DNA of 64,000 nt. It comes from Pyrinomonas methylaliphatogenes. Lineage in GTDB: Bacteria; Acidobacteriota; Blastocatellia; Pyrinomonadales; Pyrinomonadaceae. The DNA lies in contig NZ_CBXV010000006.1 in assembly GCF_000820845.2 (NCBI RefSeq), positions 1 to 64,000 of the forward strand. Direction: 5' to 3'. The notes under the pieces were generated by a model, which searched no databases, was not told the origin of the DNA, and worked only from the letters and a program-made list of their open reading frames with translations. The position numbers and the translations under genes are program-made. This document shows, one piece after another, positions 52,302-61,840 of the stretch. Every line of letters begins with the position of its first letter. Within the stretch, counting starts at the first letter, position 1.

Positions 52302-53514
52302 TCAGCGGGCGCGGAGCGGTCCCTTCGAAGAACCAACTAGCGCCGACGCGCAGCCGATGTTGCCAAGTGGGGAGGCGTGAAGTGTACAGCGCAAAGCGCG
52401 CTTGACGCCCGAGCGCGCCGTCGAAAACGACGCCGCCCGCGAGCACAGCAGCGCGTTCCGTGCCCAGACTCACGGCCTCGCCGAGTTCGTGGAACTGTCG
52501 CGTTTCAAGCGAGCGCCCTTCGATCAAAGCGCGGATGTTATTCGCCACCAGCCCGGCCTGTTGATAAGCGAGCTGTGCCGTGCCGGCAAGGCGCGGGCTA
52601 TCGAGCGTTGTACAGAGGGCGATGTCGCCGAGGGCGAAAACGCGCTCGTGCCGCCGCACCTGCAGCGTCGGTTCGACGATGATCAAACCGTGTCGATCCT
52701 TTTCGACTTCGAGCGTGTCAACCAACGGATTGACGCGCACGCCGCCGGTCCAGATGGTGGCCGAGGTTTCGAGTTCAGTCAGTCGCCCGCCGTGTTCGAC
52801 GACGATGCTTTGTGGCATCACGCGTTTGACCGTCGTCTGCGTGTGGACCTCGACGCGCGAAGAGCGCAGCGCGTTTTCGACGTGCTGACGTATCTCTTCG
52901 TCCATGCCCGGCACCACTTGCGCGCTCATTTCGACGATGATGACGCGCGGCTCGCCCGGCAACCCGCGGCGTTGAAAGGCATCGCGAAGCAGATCGGCCA
53001 TCTTAGTTGAAAGCTCGACGCCGCTAGCACCCGCGCCGACGACGACGAATGTCGCCGTCCGACGCGCATCCTGCGGCGCAGCATCGGGCGGGATCCGATC
53101 GAGCACGTCGATCATGTGCCAACGCAACCTATCGGCATGCGCGATCTTTCTGAAGGGGAGAGCGTATTCGGAAGCGCCTGCGACGCCTGCGTAGTTCGTC
53201 ACACCGCCCACGGCCAAAACGAGGAAGTCATAGGCGAGTCGTTTGCCCCGGGCGGTCGCCACCTCGCGAGCCGAAAGATCGATCTCCGTTACGGTATCCT
53301 GTATAAAGCGCACGCCCTCATCGAGCAGTTCGCGATAGCGCGGCGCGATATGCCAAGCTTCGACCTCGCCGCTCAGATACTCGTAAAGGAGCGGCGTAAA
53401 GAGAAAATGATCCTCTTGGCTGATGAGCACCACTTCGCCGACGCCACTTAGGCCGAGCGCCGTAAAAAGACCGCCGAAACCGCCACCGACGATGATGATC
53501 CGCTTGCCGCTCAT
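52288..53514 (-). CDS. ndh: Type II NADH:quinone oxidoreductase-like FAD enzyme
   Basis: A 408-residue NDH-2 family flavoprotein that passes electrons from NADH to quinone without pumping protons. The FAD Rossmann motif is IIIVGGGFGGLFTA at the N-terminus. The NADH-binding GAGASGVELSTKMAD is near 160-175. The C-terminal hydrophobic/amphipathic helix is shorter than in E. coli Ndh. ATG at 53514 has GGAG just upstream. The longer frame is Cys/Ser-rich without homology. It is divergent from rpsO. Confidence 0.85.
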   Translation of the reverse strand: MSGKRIIIVGGGFGGLFTALGLSGVGEVVLISQEDHFLFTPLLYEYLSGEVEAWHIAPRYRELLDEGVRFIQDTVTEIDLSAREVATARGKRLAYDFLVLAVGGVTNYAGVAGASEYALPFRKIAHADRLRWHMIDVLDRIPPDAAPQDARRTATFVVVGAGASGVELSTKMADLLRDAFQRRGLPGEPRVIIVEMSAQVVPGMDEEIRQHVENALRSSRVEVHTQTTVKRVMPQSIVVEHGGRLTELETSATIWTGGVRVNPLVDTLEVEKDRHGLIIVEPTLQVRRHERVFALGDIALCTTLDSPRLAGTAQLAYQQAGLVANNIRALIEGRSLETRQFHELGEAVSLGTERAAVLAGGVVFDGALGRQARFALYTSRLPTWQHRLRVGASWFFEGTAPRPLSLER

Positions 53515-53664
53515 AGCTCCGCTTCGCCTCGCTTTCGTTCCCACAGATCCTAACAGAAGTCGCGCCTGACAGCCACAATCGGCGCTCTGGGAACGGAGCT
53601 CGATTAAGCGGTGCGAGAAGCCATCGAAGCTCTCCGGCTCATCAGGTTGAGTCCCGCAGCTTGC

Positions 53665-53694
53665 TGGACAGCGCAGCAAAGCGCGTGCTAAATT
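53665..53694 (+). promoter_or_regulatory. Promoter of rpsO-pnp
   Basis: TGGACA (53665-53670), an 18-bp spacer and TAAATT (53689-53694), about 80 bases before the rpsO start. Confidence 0.5.
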
Positions 53695-53776
53695 GTAATT
53701 GCTTTGTAAGTAAAACTTTGCGGTTTCCTGGCAAGCGCGTCAGGACGACTGCGGATTGGGAGGGCCATTTCGAGCA

Positions 53777-54046
53777 GTGGCGTTGTCGAAGGAAGTGAAA
53801 GAGAAGATCATCGAGGAGTTTCGCACGCACGAAAAGGACACCGGTTCGCCACAAGTACAGATCGCGCTGCTGACACAGCGCATCAACGACTTGACGGAAC
53901 ATTTCAAAACTCACAAGAAGGATAACCATTCGCGGCGCGGCTTGCTCAAAATGGTCTCGCAGCGTCGCAGTCTGCTGGAATATCTCAGGCGCACGGATAT
54001 TGAAAGCTACCACGATCTCATCAATCGGCTCGGCCTGCGCCGCTAA
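53777..54046 (+). CDS. rpsO: 30S ribosomal protein S15
   Basis: An 89-residue S15 starting with GTG ([11 protein letters not shown]), the family's normal length. Conserved [21 protein letters not shown] and [17 protein letters not shown] segments are complete. S15 binds 16S rRNA helix 22 early in 30S assembly. GGGAGG lies 13 bases upstream, somewhat far. It is followed 320 bases later by pnp, the classical rpsO-pnp order. Confidence 0.95.
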   Translation: MALSKEVKEKIIEEFRTHEKDTGSPQVQIALLTQRINDLTEHFKTHKKDNHSRRGLLKMVSQRRSLLEYLRRTDIESYHDLINRLGLRR

Positions 54047-54366
54047 AGGTACGGGTGCGAGCGCGGAGCGGATGGACAAGCGAGAAGCACCTTCTCCTGC
54101 TGATAGCTTTGCGCCCTTTCGTCGCGCGCGATCAGCAGCGCAGTGGTGTGCGAGCCTGAAGGGGGCGGCGCGAGCTTGAATTTTAGGCTCTCGCCGCAAA
54201 TTTACTTTATGCTGAAACGGCGGGCGAATCGCTCCTTCGCCGTCGAGATCTTGCAAGCTCGCGCCCGTGTGAACTTCTGCGCCGTGCGACGCTCGCCACT
54301 TCATGAATCATCTTAATCCGGAGAGGTCGTCCCTCATGAACAGCCTCTCTGAAGGAGACATGGGTT
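54047..54366 (+). other. rpsO-pnp spacer / pnp leader
   Basis: No gene. Small hairpins GAGAAG-CAC-CTTCTC (near 54079-54093) and 54167-54195 (GGCGCGAGC/GCTCTCGCC). In E. coli the pnp leader is a target of RNase III autoregulation. The second hairpin is a candidate for such processing here, unproven. Confidence 0.4.
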
Positions 54367-56505
54367 ATGACGACTAAAAAGTATTTAAAGGAAACCATTC
54401 GCGTTGGTGACCGCGATCTGACCGTCGAAACAGGGCGTGTCGCCAAACAGGCCGATGGCGCGGTGATCATCCGCTATGGCGACACGATGGTGCTCGTCAC
54501 CGCCGTGGGCGCTCGGCAACCACGCGAAGGGATAGATTTCTTCCCGCTCACGGTCGAGTACCGAGAACATAACTACGCCGCCGGGCGCATCCCCGGGAAC
54601 TACTTCCGGCGTGAGGGGCGTCCGACAGAGAAAGAGATACTGACCTCGCGTTTGATCGATCGTCCGTGCCGTCCGCTCTTTGCCGAAGGTTATCGGAACG
54701 AGACTCAGATCGCCGCTTCGGTGATCTCCGCCGATCCGGAGAACGACCCGGACGTCATCTCGATCACGGGGGCTTCATGCGCGCTCTACTTTTCGGACAT
54801 CCCCTTTCACAACCCGATCGCGGGCGTGCGCGTCGGGTTGGTCGAAGGGCGCTACATCATCAACCCGACCTATGAGGAGCTTCGCCATTCGCGGCTCAAC
54901 CTCGTCGTCGCCGGAACGGAAGAGGCCATCGTCATGGTCGAAGCGAGCGCCAAAGAGGTCTCCGAAGAGATCATGATCGAAGCCCTCATGCTCGCGCACA
55001 AAGAGATCAACCGCCTGTGTCGCTGGCAGAAGGAGCTCTACAAATATCTGGAGATCGAGAAACGTCCCGTCGAGCCCGAAGTCCTCGACGAAGAGATGCT
55101 GCGCCGTATCGAAGGCGAGTACACGGAACGCCTGCGCGCAGCGCTCGATACTTCGCAACAAGGTAAGCTCGCTTCCTATGCCGCCGTCGAACAGCTCAAA
55201 CAAGAGATCGTCGAATCCTACCCGGAAGATCAACTCGAGCAGCGCGCAATGGCCAAGCGCGTCTTCGATTATCTGAAAGAGAAGATCTTCCGCGACGACA
55301 TCCTGAATCACCGCCGCCGTCCCGACGGGCGTCGTTTCTCCGAAATTCGCCCGATCACGTGTGAAGTCGGTTGGCTTCCGCGCGTACACGGCAGCGCGCT
55401 GTTTACGCGCGGCGAAACGCAAGCGATCGTCACCACCACGCTCGGGACGAAAGAGGACGAACAATTCCTCGATGATCTAGAGCTTGGCGAAGTGCGCCGC
55501 CGCTTCATGCTCAATTACAACTTCCCACCCTACGCGGTCGGCGAAGTCGGTCGGTTCGGTAGCCCCGGCAGGCGCGAGATCGGGCATGGAGCGCTGGCCC
55601 GGCGCGCGCTCGAAGCCGTGCTGCCAGAAGAGGCAGATTTCCCCTACACGATCCGCGTCGTCTCAGATATCACCGAATCGAACGGCTCGAGTTCGATGGC
55701 TTCGGTCTGCGGCGGTAGCCTTTCGCTCATGGATGCCGGAGTGCCGATAAAGACGGCGGTCGCCGGCATCGCGATGGGCCTCGTCATGGAAGGGAACAAA
55801 TACGCGATCCTCTCGGATATCGCGGGCGCCGAAGACCATTACGGCGATATGGACTTCAAAGTCGCCGGGACGAAAGACGGCATCACCGCTCTCCAGATGG
55901 ACATCAAGATCTCCGGCGTCAACGCCCAGATCATGGCCGAAGCGCTCGAACAGGCTAAACGCGGACGCCTCCACATCCTCTCCATCATGGAGAAGACGAT
56001 CGCCGAACCGCGCCCCGGCATCTCGCCCTACGCGCCCCGGATCATCCAGATCAAGATCAATCCCGAACGCATCCGCGATGTGATCGGACCGGGCGGCAAG
56101 ATCATCCGCGCGCTCGTCGAAGAGACCGGCGCGAAGATCGACATCGAAGACGATGGCACCGTCTCGATTGCGACCTCAAACAGCGCCGCCGCACAGGCGG
56201 CAGTGGAACGGATTCGCGGGCTGACGGCGGAGGCCGAAGTGGGCGAAACCTACCTCGGCACGGTGACGCGCATCGCCGATTTCGGCGCGTTCGTCGAAAT
56301 CTTTCCCGGCGTCGAAGGCCTGCTCCACATCTCGGAGATCGCCGCGCATCGCGTCCGCAACGTGCGCGACGAACTGAAGGAAGGCCAGCAGATCATGGTC
56401 AAATGCATCGCCAAAGAAGGGAATAAGATCAAACTCTCGCGCAAAGCGGTCCTGCGCGAAGAGAAGCAACGCACAGAAGCCGGAGGGAAAAGCAACTTCA
56501 AATAA
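54367..56505 (+). CDS. pnp: Polynucleotide phosphorylase
   Basis: A 712-residue PNPase that degrades RNA 3'-5' using phosphate and is part of the degradosome. Two RNase PH cores lie at about 10-230 and 315-550; the active half contains ETNGSSSMAS-type (ESNGSSSMASVCG) and the metal-binding DAEDHYGDMDFK-type (GAEDHYGDMDFKVAG). KH domain (IGPGGKIIRALVEETGAKI) and S1 domain (YLGTVTRIADFGAFVEI) follow. The C-terminus is short. GGAG is 11 bases upstream of ATG. Its last bases are echoed 60 bases downstream. Confidence 0.96.
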   Translation: MTTKKYLKETIRVGDRDLTVETGRVAKQADGAVIIRYGDTMVLVTAVGARQPREGIDFFPLTVEYREHNYAAGRIPGNYFRREGRPTEKEILTSRLIDRPCRPLFAEGYRNETQIAASVISADPENDPDVISITGASCALYFSDIPFHNPIAGVRVGLVEGRYIINPTYEELRHSRLNLVVAGTEEAIVMVEASAKEVSEEIMIEALMLAHKEINRLCRWQKELYKYLEIEKRPVEPEVLDEEMLRRIEGEYTERLRAALDTSQQGKLASYAAVEQLKQEIVESYPEDQLEQRAMAKRVFDYLKEKIFRDDILNHRRRPDGRRFSEIRPITCEVGWLPRVHGSALFTRGETQAIVTTTLGTKEDEQFLDDLELGEVRRRFMLNYNFPPYAVGEVGRFGSPGRREIGHGALARRALEAVLPEEADFPYTIRVVSDITESNGSSSMASVCGGSLSLMDAGVPIKTAVAGIAMGLVMEGNKYAILSDIAGAEDHYGDMDFKVAGTKDGITALQMDIKISGVNAQIMAEALEQAKRGRLHILSIMEKTIAEPRPGISPYAPRIIQIKINPERIRDVIGPGGKIIRALVEETGAKIDIEDDGTVSIATSNSAAAQAAVERIRGLTAEAEVGETYLGTVTRIADFGAFVEIFPGVEGLLHISEIAAHRVRNVRDELKEGQQIMVKCIAKEGNKIKLSRKAVLREEKQRTEAGGKSNFK

Positions 56506-56516
56506 TCCGAAGCTTC
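56499..56516 (+). repeat. Gene-end echo of pnp, unit 1
   Basis: An 18-base stretch holding the last Lys codon and the TAA stop of pnp, exactly repeated at 56559-56576. Confidence 0.85.
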
Positions 56517-56558
56517 ACTCGGTCGGCAAGGCGCGCCCGCCGATGTGACAACCGAGAG

Positions 56559-56576
56559 CAAATAATCCGAAGCTTC
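56559..56576 (+). repeat. Gene-end echo of pnp, unit 2
   Basis: Exact 18-base copy of 56499-56516 at a distance of 60 bases, just ahead of the terminator. Confidence 0.85.
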
Positions 56577-56597
56577 TCCCGTCCAATCGTAGTCAAG

Positions 56598-56624
56598 AGG
56601 TTCGCTCATCGGCGAACCTTTTTT
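56598..56624 (+). terminator. Intrinsic terminator of rpsO-pnp
   Basis: AGGTTCGC / GCGAACCT, 8-bp stem, loop TCATCG, followed by six T. Confidence 0.9.
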
Positions 56625-57149
56625 GATGGGCCAATTCAATGCGGCGCTAATTCAGATCCCCTAAAACATCTCTCGCTGAGCCCTCCGGGGACCTCGCCCC
56701 GTGACAGCATCTCCCTCAAGAGAGCCCCGCAAGTCACCACCCGACCCATCCCCTCCCTGAGTGACTTTGAACTTCTGGAATTTCGAGCCCATTCTCAATC
56801 TACTACGTTATGCATAGCCGAAAAGCGGAGAAGGAGATTGGTTCTGATCGATGACGATTATCTCTGGTGAGCGACCCTTTCAAGAGGCGAGGAGAAAGGA
56901 GCGGCACTCCGAAGAAAGCATCTCTTCAGTGCGCTAACCAGAAGGCATCTTGAGAGGCTTAGGGCTGAGATAGGCCGTCCCGGAAGCTCCCAGATCACTT
57001 GGAGTGCGGCGCGATCGAGTTAAGATTGTGGGAGTCGCAAAAGGAGCTCTTTCGATCAGTTTTACGTCGTGCAAATGATTTTAATTTTGCTAACTAGTTT
57101 TTAACCGTTTTTTATCCGAAGCGATTGCGGAAATAAGGAGGGTCTCGCG
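56625..57149. other. Intergenic stretch (about 0.5 kb) before the second PEP-CTERM gene
   Basis: No gene and no repeats beyond the pnp echo. The last 60 bases are AT-rich (runs such as TTTTAATTTTG and GTTTTTAACCGTTTTTTATCC) and probably hold the promoter of the following gene, though no clean -35/-10 pair stands out. Confidence 0.4.
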
Positions 57150-57713
57150 GTGAAAGCTCTTTGCCCTATGCTTGCCTTGCTCATTCTCCTTGCCCCTGCG
57201 CAAGCCGCTCCTATTCTGTACCGAGACGTGACCGTCGTTTTCGCTTCGGAGGACGGTGTAGATCTGCGGACTACGAACCGGTCGGATTCGGATCAACAAG
57301 GTTCAAAACAGAATCAAACTATCCAATCCTCTTCTGGTCCAAACGATAGCGGTTCAAGAGCGGTTCTGAACGTTCAGGCGCAGAACGTCGAGACCATTGA
57401 ACTTGGCGATGTGACGGGATTGATCTGCGATTGCGGCGAGATCGCCGTCCCCGGTGGCGGCAGCTTCCCCAAGTGGCCTTTTCTTGCGCTAGCGGCGATC
57501 CCGCTGGCGTTCATCGGGGGTAGCGATCATGCGCTCAGCTTCCCGCCCCAACTTAATCCGACGCCTACGGCGACGCCGACTTCCACGCCGCAGACGCCCA
57601 TTCCGGAACCATTCTCTCTGCTGCTATTAGGCACGGGGCTCTCGCTTCTCGGCGCGAGGCGCAAATTCAAGCGCGAGCTCAGACATCCGAGGGGAGGAAT
57701 GAACGATGCGTAA
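57150..57713 (+). CDS. PEP-CTERM protein with Thr/Pro linker and C-terminal extension
   Basis: A 187-residue exported protein. Signal peptide 1-19 (PAQAA). A Ser/Gln/Asn-rich part follows, then a hydrophobic segment WPFLALAAIPLAFIGG (about 109-124), a Thr/Pro linker and the sorting signal PIPEPFSLLLLGTGLSLLG with a basic end (ARRKFKR). Unusually about 14 residues follow the basic cluster. GTG start with AAGGAGGG eight bases upstream. The stop overlaps the next start by eight bases, so the two are translationally coupled. Confidence 0.8.
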   Translation: MKALCPMLALLILLAPAQAAPILYRDVTVVFASEDGVDLRTTNRSDSDQQGSKQNQTIQSSSGPNDSGSRAVLNVQAQNVETIELGDVTGLICDCGEIAVPGGGSFPKWPFLALAAIPLAFIGGSDHALSFPPQLNPTPTATPTSTPQTPIPEPFSLLLLGTGLSLLGARRKFKRELRHPRGGMNDA

Positions 57714-58674
57714 CAGGTCGGTGTTTTTCGCCTTCGTCCTCGCCCTGTTCGCAGCCTTCTGCTCGACTGGCATTGCGCAGGTTAAGAAGAGCGGACGGCT
57801 CGATTTCGGGCGCATCGAACTTTCGACCGCTCCCGGTGGATATCCGCTTCTGGTAGACGATCGCCCAGTCGGCGAGACGACGAGCGCCGTGCGTTATATC
57901 GATCTCCCTCCGGGCAAACACAAGCTTGAGATCCAATTTCCGAACGGCGTGCGTTGGGTGCGCGAATTCGATGTGATCGCCGGTCGGCGCCAATGCATCA
58001 AGCTCAACTACAATCCGCGCGTCGTCCGCATCCCGCGTTCGCCATGCCCTTATGCGGTGAGCGTTTCGGCGCCGAACATCGTAAACGATGGCGATCTGAT
58101 CACCTTCACGGCCAACACCACATACGCGGGCGACAAGAGTTTGAACTACACTTGGACCATCAGTCCGGCCTCGGCGCGCATCATCAGCGGGATGGGATCA
58201 TCAACCGTCACCGTCGATTCGACCGGACTGGGCCAGCAGAGGGTTATCGCCATGCTTATGGTCGATGATGGATCAGGCGATCCGCGTTGTCGCCAACAGG
58301 CGAGCGTGGCGACCAAGGTCTTCAAGCAAACTCCGCCGTCGGTCGTGGCCCAACGTTTCGACGAATTCCCTTCGATCTCTTACGACGACGACAAAGCGCG
58401 TCTGGACAATTTCGCCATCGAGTTACAGAACGCTCCCGGAGCGCGCGGTTTCATCATCGTCTATGCCGGCCGGACCAGTCGCCCGGGCGAAGCTGATCGA
58501 TTGGCGGCGCGCGCGCGTAATTATCTGATCGGCGTTCGCGGCCTCGAGGCGCATCGCATCGTGACGGTGAACGGGGGCTATCGCGAACGCAACGGGTACG
58601 AGCTGTGGATCGTCCCGACGGGCGCGACTCCGCCGCAGCCGACCCCGGACAAACCTTTGCAGGCCAACCGCTGA
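57706..58674 (+). CDS. Secreted PEGA-like / beta-sandwich protein with OmpA-like C-terminal region
   Basis: A 322-residue exported protein. Signal peptide to about residue 24 (TGIAQ). The N-terminal module RIELSTAPGGYPLLVDDRPV with DLPPGKHKLEIQF is PEGA-like. A central Ig-like module has NIVNDGDLITFTANTTYAGD. The C-terminal part (ARGFIIVYAGRTSRPGEADR, then RNYLIGVRGLEAHRIVTVNG) resembles OmpA-type peptidoglycan-binding domains, often periplasmic. It overlaps the PEP-CTERM gene by eight bases. Function unknown; envelope role likely. Confidence 0.75.
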   Translation: MRNRSVFFAFVLALFAAFCSTGIAQVKKSGRLDFGRIELSTAPGGYPLLVDDRPVGETTSAVRYIDLPPGKHKLEIQFPNGVRWVREFDVIAGRRQCIKLNYNPRVVRIPRSPCPYAVSVSAPNIVNDGDLITFTANTTYAGDKSLNYTWTISPASARIISGMGSSTVTVDSTGLGQQRVIAMLMVDDGSGDPRCRQQASVATKVFKQTPPSVVAQRFDEFPSISYDDDKARLDNFAIELQNAPGARGFIIVYAGRTSRPGEADRLAARARNYLIGVRGLEAHRIVTVNGGYRERNGYELWIVPTGATPPQPTPDKPLQANR

Positions 58675-58720
58675 GACGCTCCTTTGCAAAACTAAGGCGC
58701 TCTCTACGCCTGTGCGGCGC

Positions 58721-58745
58721 GATGCCGGTTTGGCATCGATTTTTG
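58721..58745 (+). terminator. Intrinsic terminator after the PEGA-like gene
   Basis: CGATGCC / GGCATCG, loop GGTTT, then ATTTTT. Confidence 0.88.
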
Positions 58746-58809
58746 CCGCCGTTTCGGCAAACCGACAATTGAACAGAGGGCTATTACATCGAGGCTAGAG
58801 CGAACGCTT

Positions 58810-58839
58810 TTGATTCATCCCGCTTGACCACCCTATGCT
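58810..58839 (+). promoter_or_regulatory. Promoter of the 55-residue membrane protein gene
   Basis: TTGATT (58810-58815), an 18-bp spacer and TATGCT (58834-58839). Confidence 0.6.
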
Positions 58840-58896
58840 TTATGTAGTAACAAGGGCTAGTTTTTTTGAACATCCGGATTAAGGAGGGAGATTCAG

Positions 58897-59064
58897 ATGG
58901 CCGAAGGTGAAAGTTCAGGCGGCGTGGGAGCGGTAGCGATCATCGCGATCCTCGTGATCCTTCTGCTCGCCGTCTTCGTCGTCTTCAAGAGCGGTTTGCT
59001 CGGCGGACGTAGCGTACCTTCCAAGGTTGACGTCAACATTCAAACGCCGGGAAGCGGCAAGTGA
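58897..59064 (+). CDS. Single-pass membrane protein (55 aa)
   Basis: A 55-residue protein: short polar N-terminus (AEGESSGG), one hydrophobic helix (AIIAILVILLLAVFVVFKSG) and a polar tail with VDVNIQTPGSGK. AAGGAGGG is seven bases upstream of the ATG, and a good promoter precedes it, so it is surely expressed. I do not recognise a family. It may stabilise a membrane complex. A second unit, glyS, follows after 285 bases. Confidence 0.75.
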   Translation: MAEGESSGGVGAVAIIAILVILLLAVFVVFKSGLLGGRSVPSKVDVNIQTPGSGK

Positions 59065-59349
59065 TCTGACCCTGCTCCTTACGACTCTCCCCCTTCGAAT
59101 CCCATCAGCATCCGAAACGACGCCTGTGCGATGGACGCAAACGATCGCTCTGCTCTTCGGTTGAGCGAGACCGGGCGTCACGCAAGATACTCACGCCATC
59201 ATAATCGCAAATCGGAAAGGCCGGCGAGAGTTTCGGCGACGGCTCTTCCCCGTCATTCTAAAAGGTTGACTTTTGAGGGGGGAACGTCTCAAATTTGGTT
59301 TTCGACTCTTGAGGATGAGAGACCGCTATCTTTAAGGAGAGGAGGCAAC

Positions 59350-60774
59350 GTGCCGGCACCGAACATCGAAACCATCGCTCAACTGGCGAAACGTCGCGGC
59401 TTCGTCTTCCCGTCGGCTGAGATCTACGGCGGATTGGCGAGTTCATGGGACTATGGACCGCTTGGCGTCGAGATCTGCAACAACGTCAAGCGCGCTTGGT
59501 GGCGCTGGATGGTCTATGAGCGCGACGACATCGAAGGGATCGATACGGCGATCATCATGAATCGTTTGGTCTGGAAATATTCCGGCCACGAGGACACTTT
59601 CAGCGATCCGCTCGTCGATTGTCGCGCCTGCAAAAGCCGCTTGCGCGCCGATAAACTCGAGAACCATTCCGGGCTACCGATTGAGCAAGCCATCGCCGCG
59701 GGCGCGGTGAAGTGTCCGAACTGCGGTTCGACCGACTTGACCGAGCCGCGCCCTTTCAATCTGATGTTTCGCACGCAGGTTGGTCCGGTCGCTGCCGAAG
59801 ATGATCCATCGGCGCTCGCCTATCTACGCCCGGAAACGGCGCAAGGGATCTTCGTCAACTTCCTCAACGTTCAACGGACGGCGCGGCGCAAACTCCCCTT
59901 CGGCATCGCGCAGATCGGCAAATCTTTTCGCAACGAGGTGACGCCGGGCAACTTCATCTTCCGCACGCGCGAGTTCGAGCAGATGGAGATGGAATACTTC
60001 GTCCGTCCGGGCGAAGACGAGCGTTGGCACGATTACTGGATCGAGCAATGCTTCAACTGGTACACCGGGCTTGGCCTCGATCCGAAGAACCTGCGCCTTT
60101 ACGAGCAGCCGCCCGAAGAACTGGCCCACTACTCGAAACGCACGGTCGATATCCAATACCGCTTCTTCCCCGAACGCGAGCAGGAAGAGAAGCAATGGGA
60201 TGAGCTGATGGGCATCGCCAACCGGACAGATTTCGATTTGCGCGCGCATTCGAAAGGGCCTGTTGACGCTGAAGGCAAGCGCCTCAATCCCGACTCGACC
60301 GAGGATCTCTCCTATTTCGATGAAGCGACGCGCGAACGATTCTATCCTTACGTGATCGAACCGGCAGCAGGCGTCAACCGTTCGGTGCTCGCCTTCCTGA
60401 TGGACGCTTACACGGAGAAGGAGAGCGAGCGAGGCGAAAAGCGCATCGTGCTCAGGCTTCATCCGGAACTTGCGCCGATCAAAGTGGCCGTGCTGCCGCT
60501 TGCCAAGAACAAGCCGGAGATCGTGCGCATGGCCAAAGAGATCAAGCGGATGCTTCAACCCGCGATGCGCACCGTCTATGACGACACCGCGGGGATCGGC
60601 AAACTCTACGCGCGACAGGATGAGATCGGGACGCCTTATTGTGTCACGGTCGATCATCAATCGCTCGAAGACGAAGCCGTCACCGTGCGCGATCGCGACA
60701 CTTGGCAACAGGTGCGCGTCAAAGTCGCGGAATTGACCGAGCATCTGAAGAAGCGTTTGAACTTGAAGTGCTGA
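59350..60774 (+). CDS. glyS: Glycyl-tRNA synthetase (alpha2, eukaryote-like type)
   Basis: A 474-residue class II synthetase of the alpha2 type (not the GlyQ/GlyS heterotetramer). Motifs: IYGGLASSWDYGPLG at the N-terminus, motif 2 FRNEVTPGNFIFRTREFEQ, motif 3 with the ...GVNRSVLAF... region, and the C-terminal anticodon-binding domain from about 375. Cysteines in DCRACKS and CPNCGS can bind zinc. The GTG at 59350 follows GGAGG by six bases. An upstream frame from 59131 has no homology. Two small genes follow directly. Confidence 0.93.
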   Translation: MPAPNIETIAQLAKRRGFVFPSAEIYGGLASSWDYGPLGVEICNNVKRAWWRWMVYERDDIEGIDTAIIMNRLVWKYSGHEDTFSDPLVDCRACKSRLRADKLENHSGLPIEQAIAAGAVKCPNCGSTDLTEPRPFNLMFRTQVGPVAAEDDPSALAYLRPETAQGIFVNFLNVQRTARRKLPFGIAQIGKSFRNEVTPGNFIFRTREFEQMEMEYFVRPGEDERWHDYWIEQCFNWYTGLGLDPKNLRLYEQPPEELAHYSKRTVDIQYRFFPEREQEEKQWDELMGIANRTDFDLRAHSKGPVDAEGKRLNPDSTEDLSYFDEATRERFYPYVIEPAAGVNRSVLAFLMDAYTEKESERGEKRIVLRLHPELAPIKVAVLPLAKNKPEIVRMAKEIKRMLQPAMRTVYDDTAGIGKLYARQDEIGTPYCVTVDHQSLEDEAVTVRDRDTWQQVRVKVAELTEHLKKRLNLKC

Positions 60775-60777
60775 GCG

Positions 60778-61167
60778 ATGGCCATCTTCAAAAAGCAAGA
60801 TCAGCGGACCGAGGCGCGCCTGCTTCTAGAATCGAGCGGAGAGGTTGAGCTTCCGCCGGCGGAAGTCGATGCGGCGGCGATCGTCATGCAGTTCGAGCAG
60901 TGGCGCCCGTTTTTGCCCGAACTGTTCGAAACGCTGCGCGCCGGAACGATCGCCGAACCGGTTCCGGTGATGAACGACGCCGCGACTTTCGCCGTGCACG
61001 GGCGCACGCGAACCTTTTGGGTGAAGATCTGGCACGCTTCGGTTGAGCGGACGCGCATCGAGCGCGTGCAGGTCCTCAGTTGCCTGCCGCTCGCTCGCGG
61101 CACGCGCGTCATCGCCCGAACGCTTTTCGACGAAGAGACGGATGGTGAATCGGAAGATGACGAGTGA
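60778..61167 (+). CDS. Hypothetical protein (129 aa) downstream of glyS
   Basis: A 129-residue soluble protein that I do not recognise. It starts three bases after the glyS stop and is likely translated with it. The N-terminal part is acidic and helical (LLLESSGEVELPPAEVDAAA, FEQWRPFLPELFETL). The middle is beta-rich (TFAVHGRTRTFWVKIWHASV), and the tail is acidic. It overlaps the next gene by 11 bases. Confidence 0.65.
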   Translation: MAIFKKQDQRTEARLLLESSGEVELPPAEVDAAAIVMQFEQWRPFLPELFETLRAGTIAEPVPVMNDAATFAVHGRTRTFWVKIWHASVERTRIERVQVLSCLPLARGTRVIARTLFDEETDGESEDDE

Positions 61168-61840
61168 GGAGCGGGCGGAGAGCAACGCCGAATTGGTGCG
61201 CGCCTTTCTGCTTCCGACGATCTTTTTGACGGTCGCATTGCTCGGTGGGGTGCGCGTCACGCAAGCTGGCGAGCTTCTTTTCCTCCCGCCGCCGCTCATC
61301 ACGTTGCTGCTCGCTTCGCTCCTTCTGCTGCTTTTCGCGCGCGGGCGGTTGATCGAACTCGAACAGTGGTTTTCCTATCGCCTCTCTCCGCTCACGAACC
61401 TTTCGAACGCGCTCACGTTGCTGGCGATCTTCTTCGCCTCAGCCCAAGCCCTCAACGCCGCGCTGCCGGAGAGCGGACTTCTCCACTGGATGCTCTCTTT
61501 CTTCTTCCTCTGGACGCTCTGGAACGACCTCTTTGCCCCTTTCGATGCGCGCAGGCTCACGCGCAGTCTCGGCGTCCTCCTCGGGACAGCCTTCATCTTC
61601 AAACACATCTTGGTATCCAGCCTTTACGCGCCCGAGGGGAGTTGGCCCCGGAAGCTGGCGAGCGCCCTTTTCGAGGGCGTAACGCTGGGGATGGCCCATC
61701 GCTTTGCGGCAAGCAGCGGCTACATCGCCTTTTTCGCGCTCGCGCTATACGTCGTCGGGTTGATCCTGACCGCACGGTTACGCCCACCGCGTATTGAGAT
61801 CGTCGCCTCGCGAGGGGATGATCATCTCATGCGCGATTGA
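61157..61840 (+). CDS. Polytopic membrane protein of unknown function
   Basis: A 227-residue protein with about six hydrophobic segments (for example LLASLLLLLFARGRLIELEQ and LLHWMLSFFFLWTLWNDLFA). No family recognised. The ATG at 61157 overlaps the previous stop, typical of translational coupling. ATG at 61142 is an alternative. The C-terminal 20 residues are polar and likely cytoplasmic. Confidence 0.65.
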   Translation: MTSEERAESNAELVRAFLLPTIFLTVALLGGVRVTQAGELLFLPPPLITLLLASLLLLLFARGRLIELEQWFSYRLSPLTNLSNALTLLAIFFASAQALNAALPESGLLHWMLSFFFLWTLWNDLFAPFDARRLTRSLGVLLGTAFIFKHILVSSLYAPEGSWPRKLASALFEGVTLGMAHRFAASSGYIAFFALALYVVGLILTARLRPPRIEIVASRGDDHLMRD

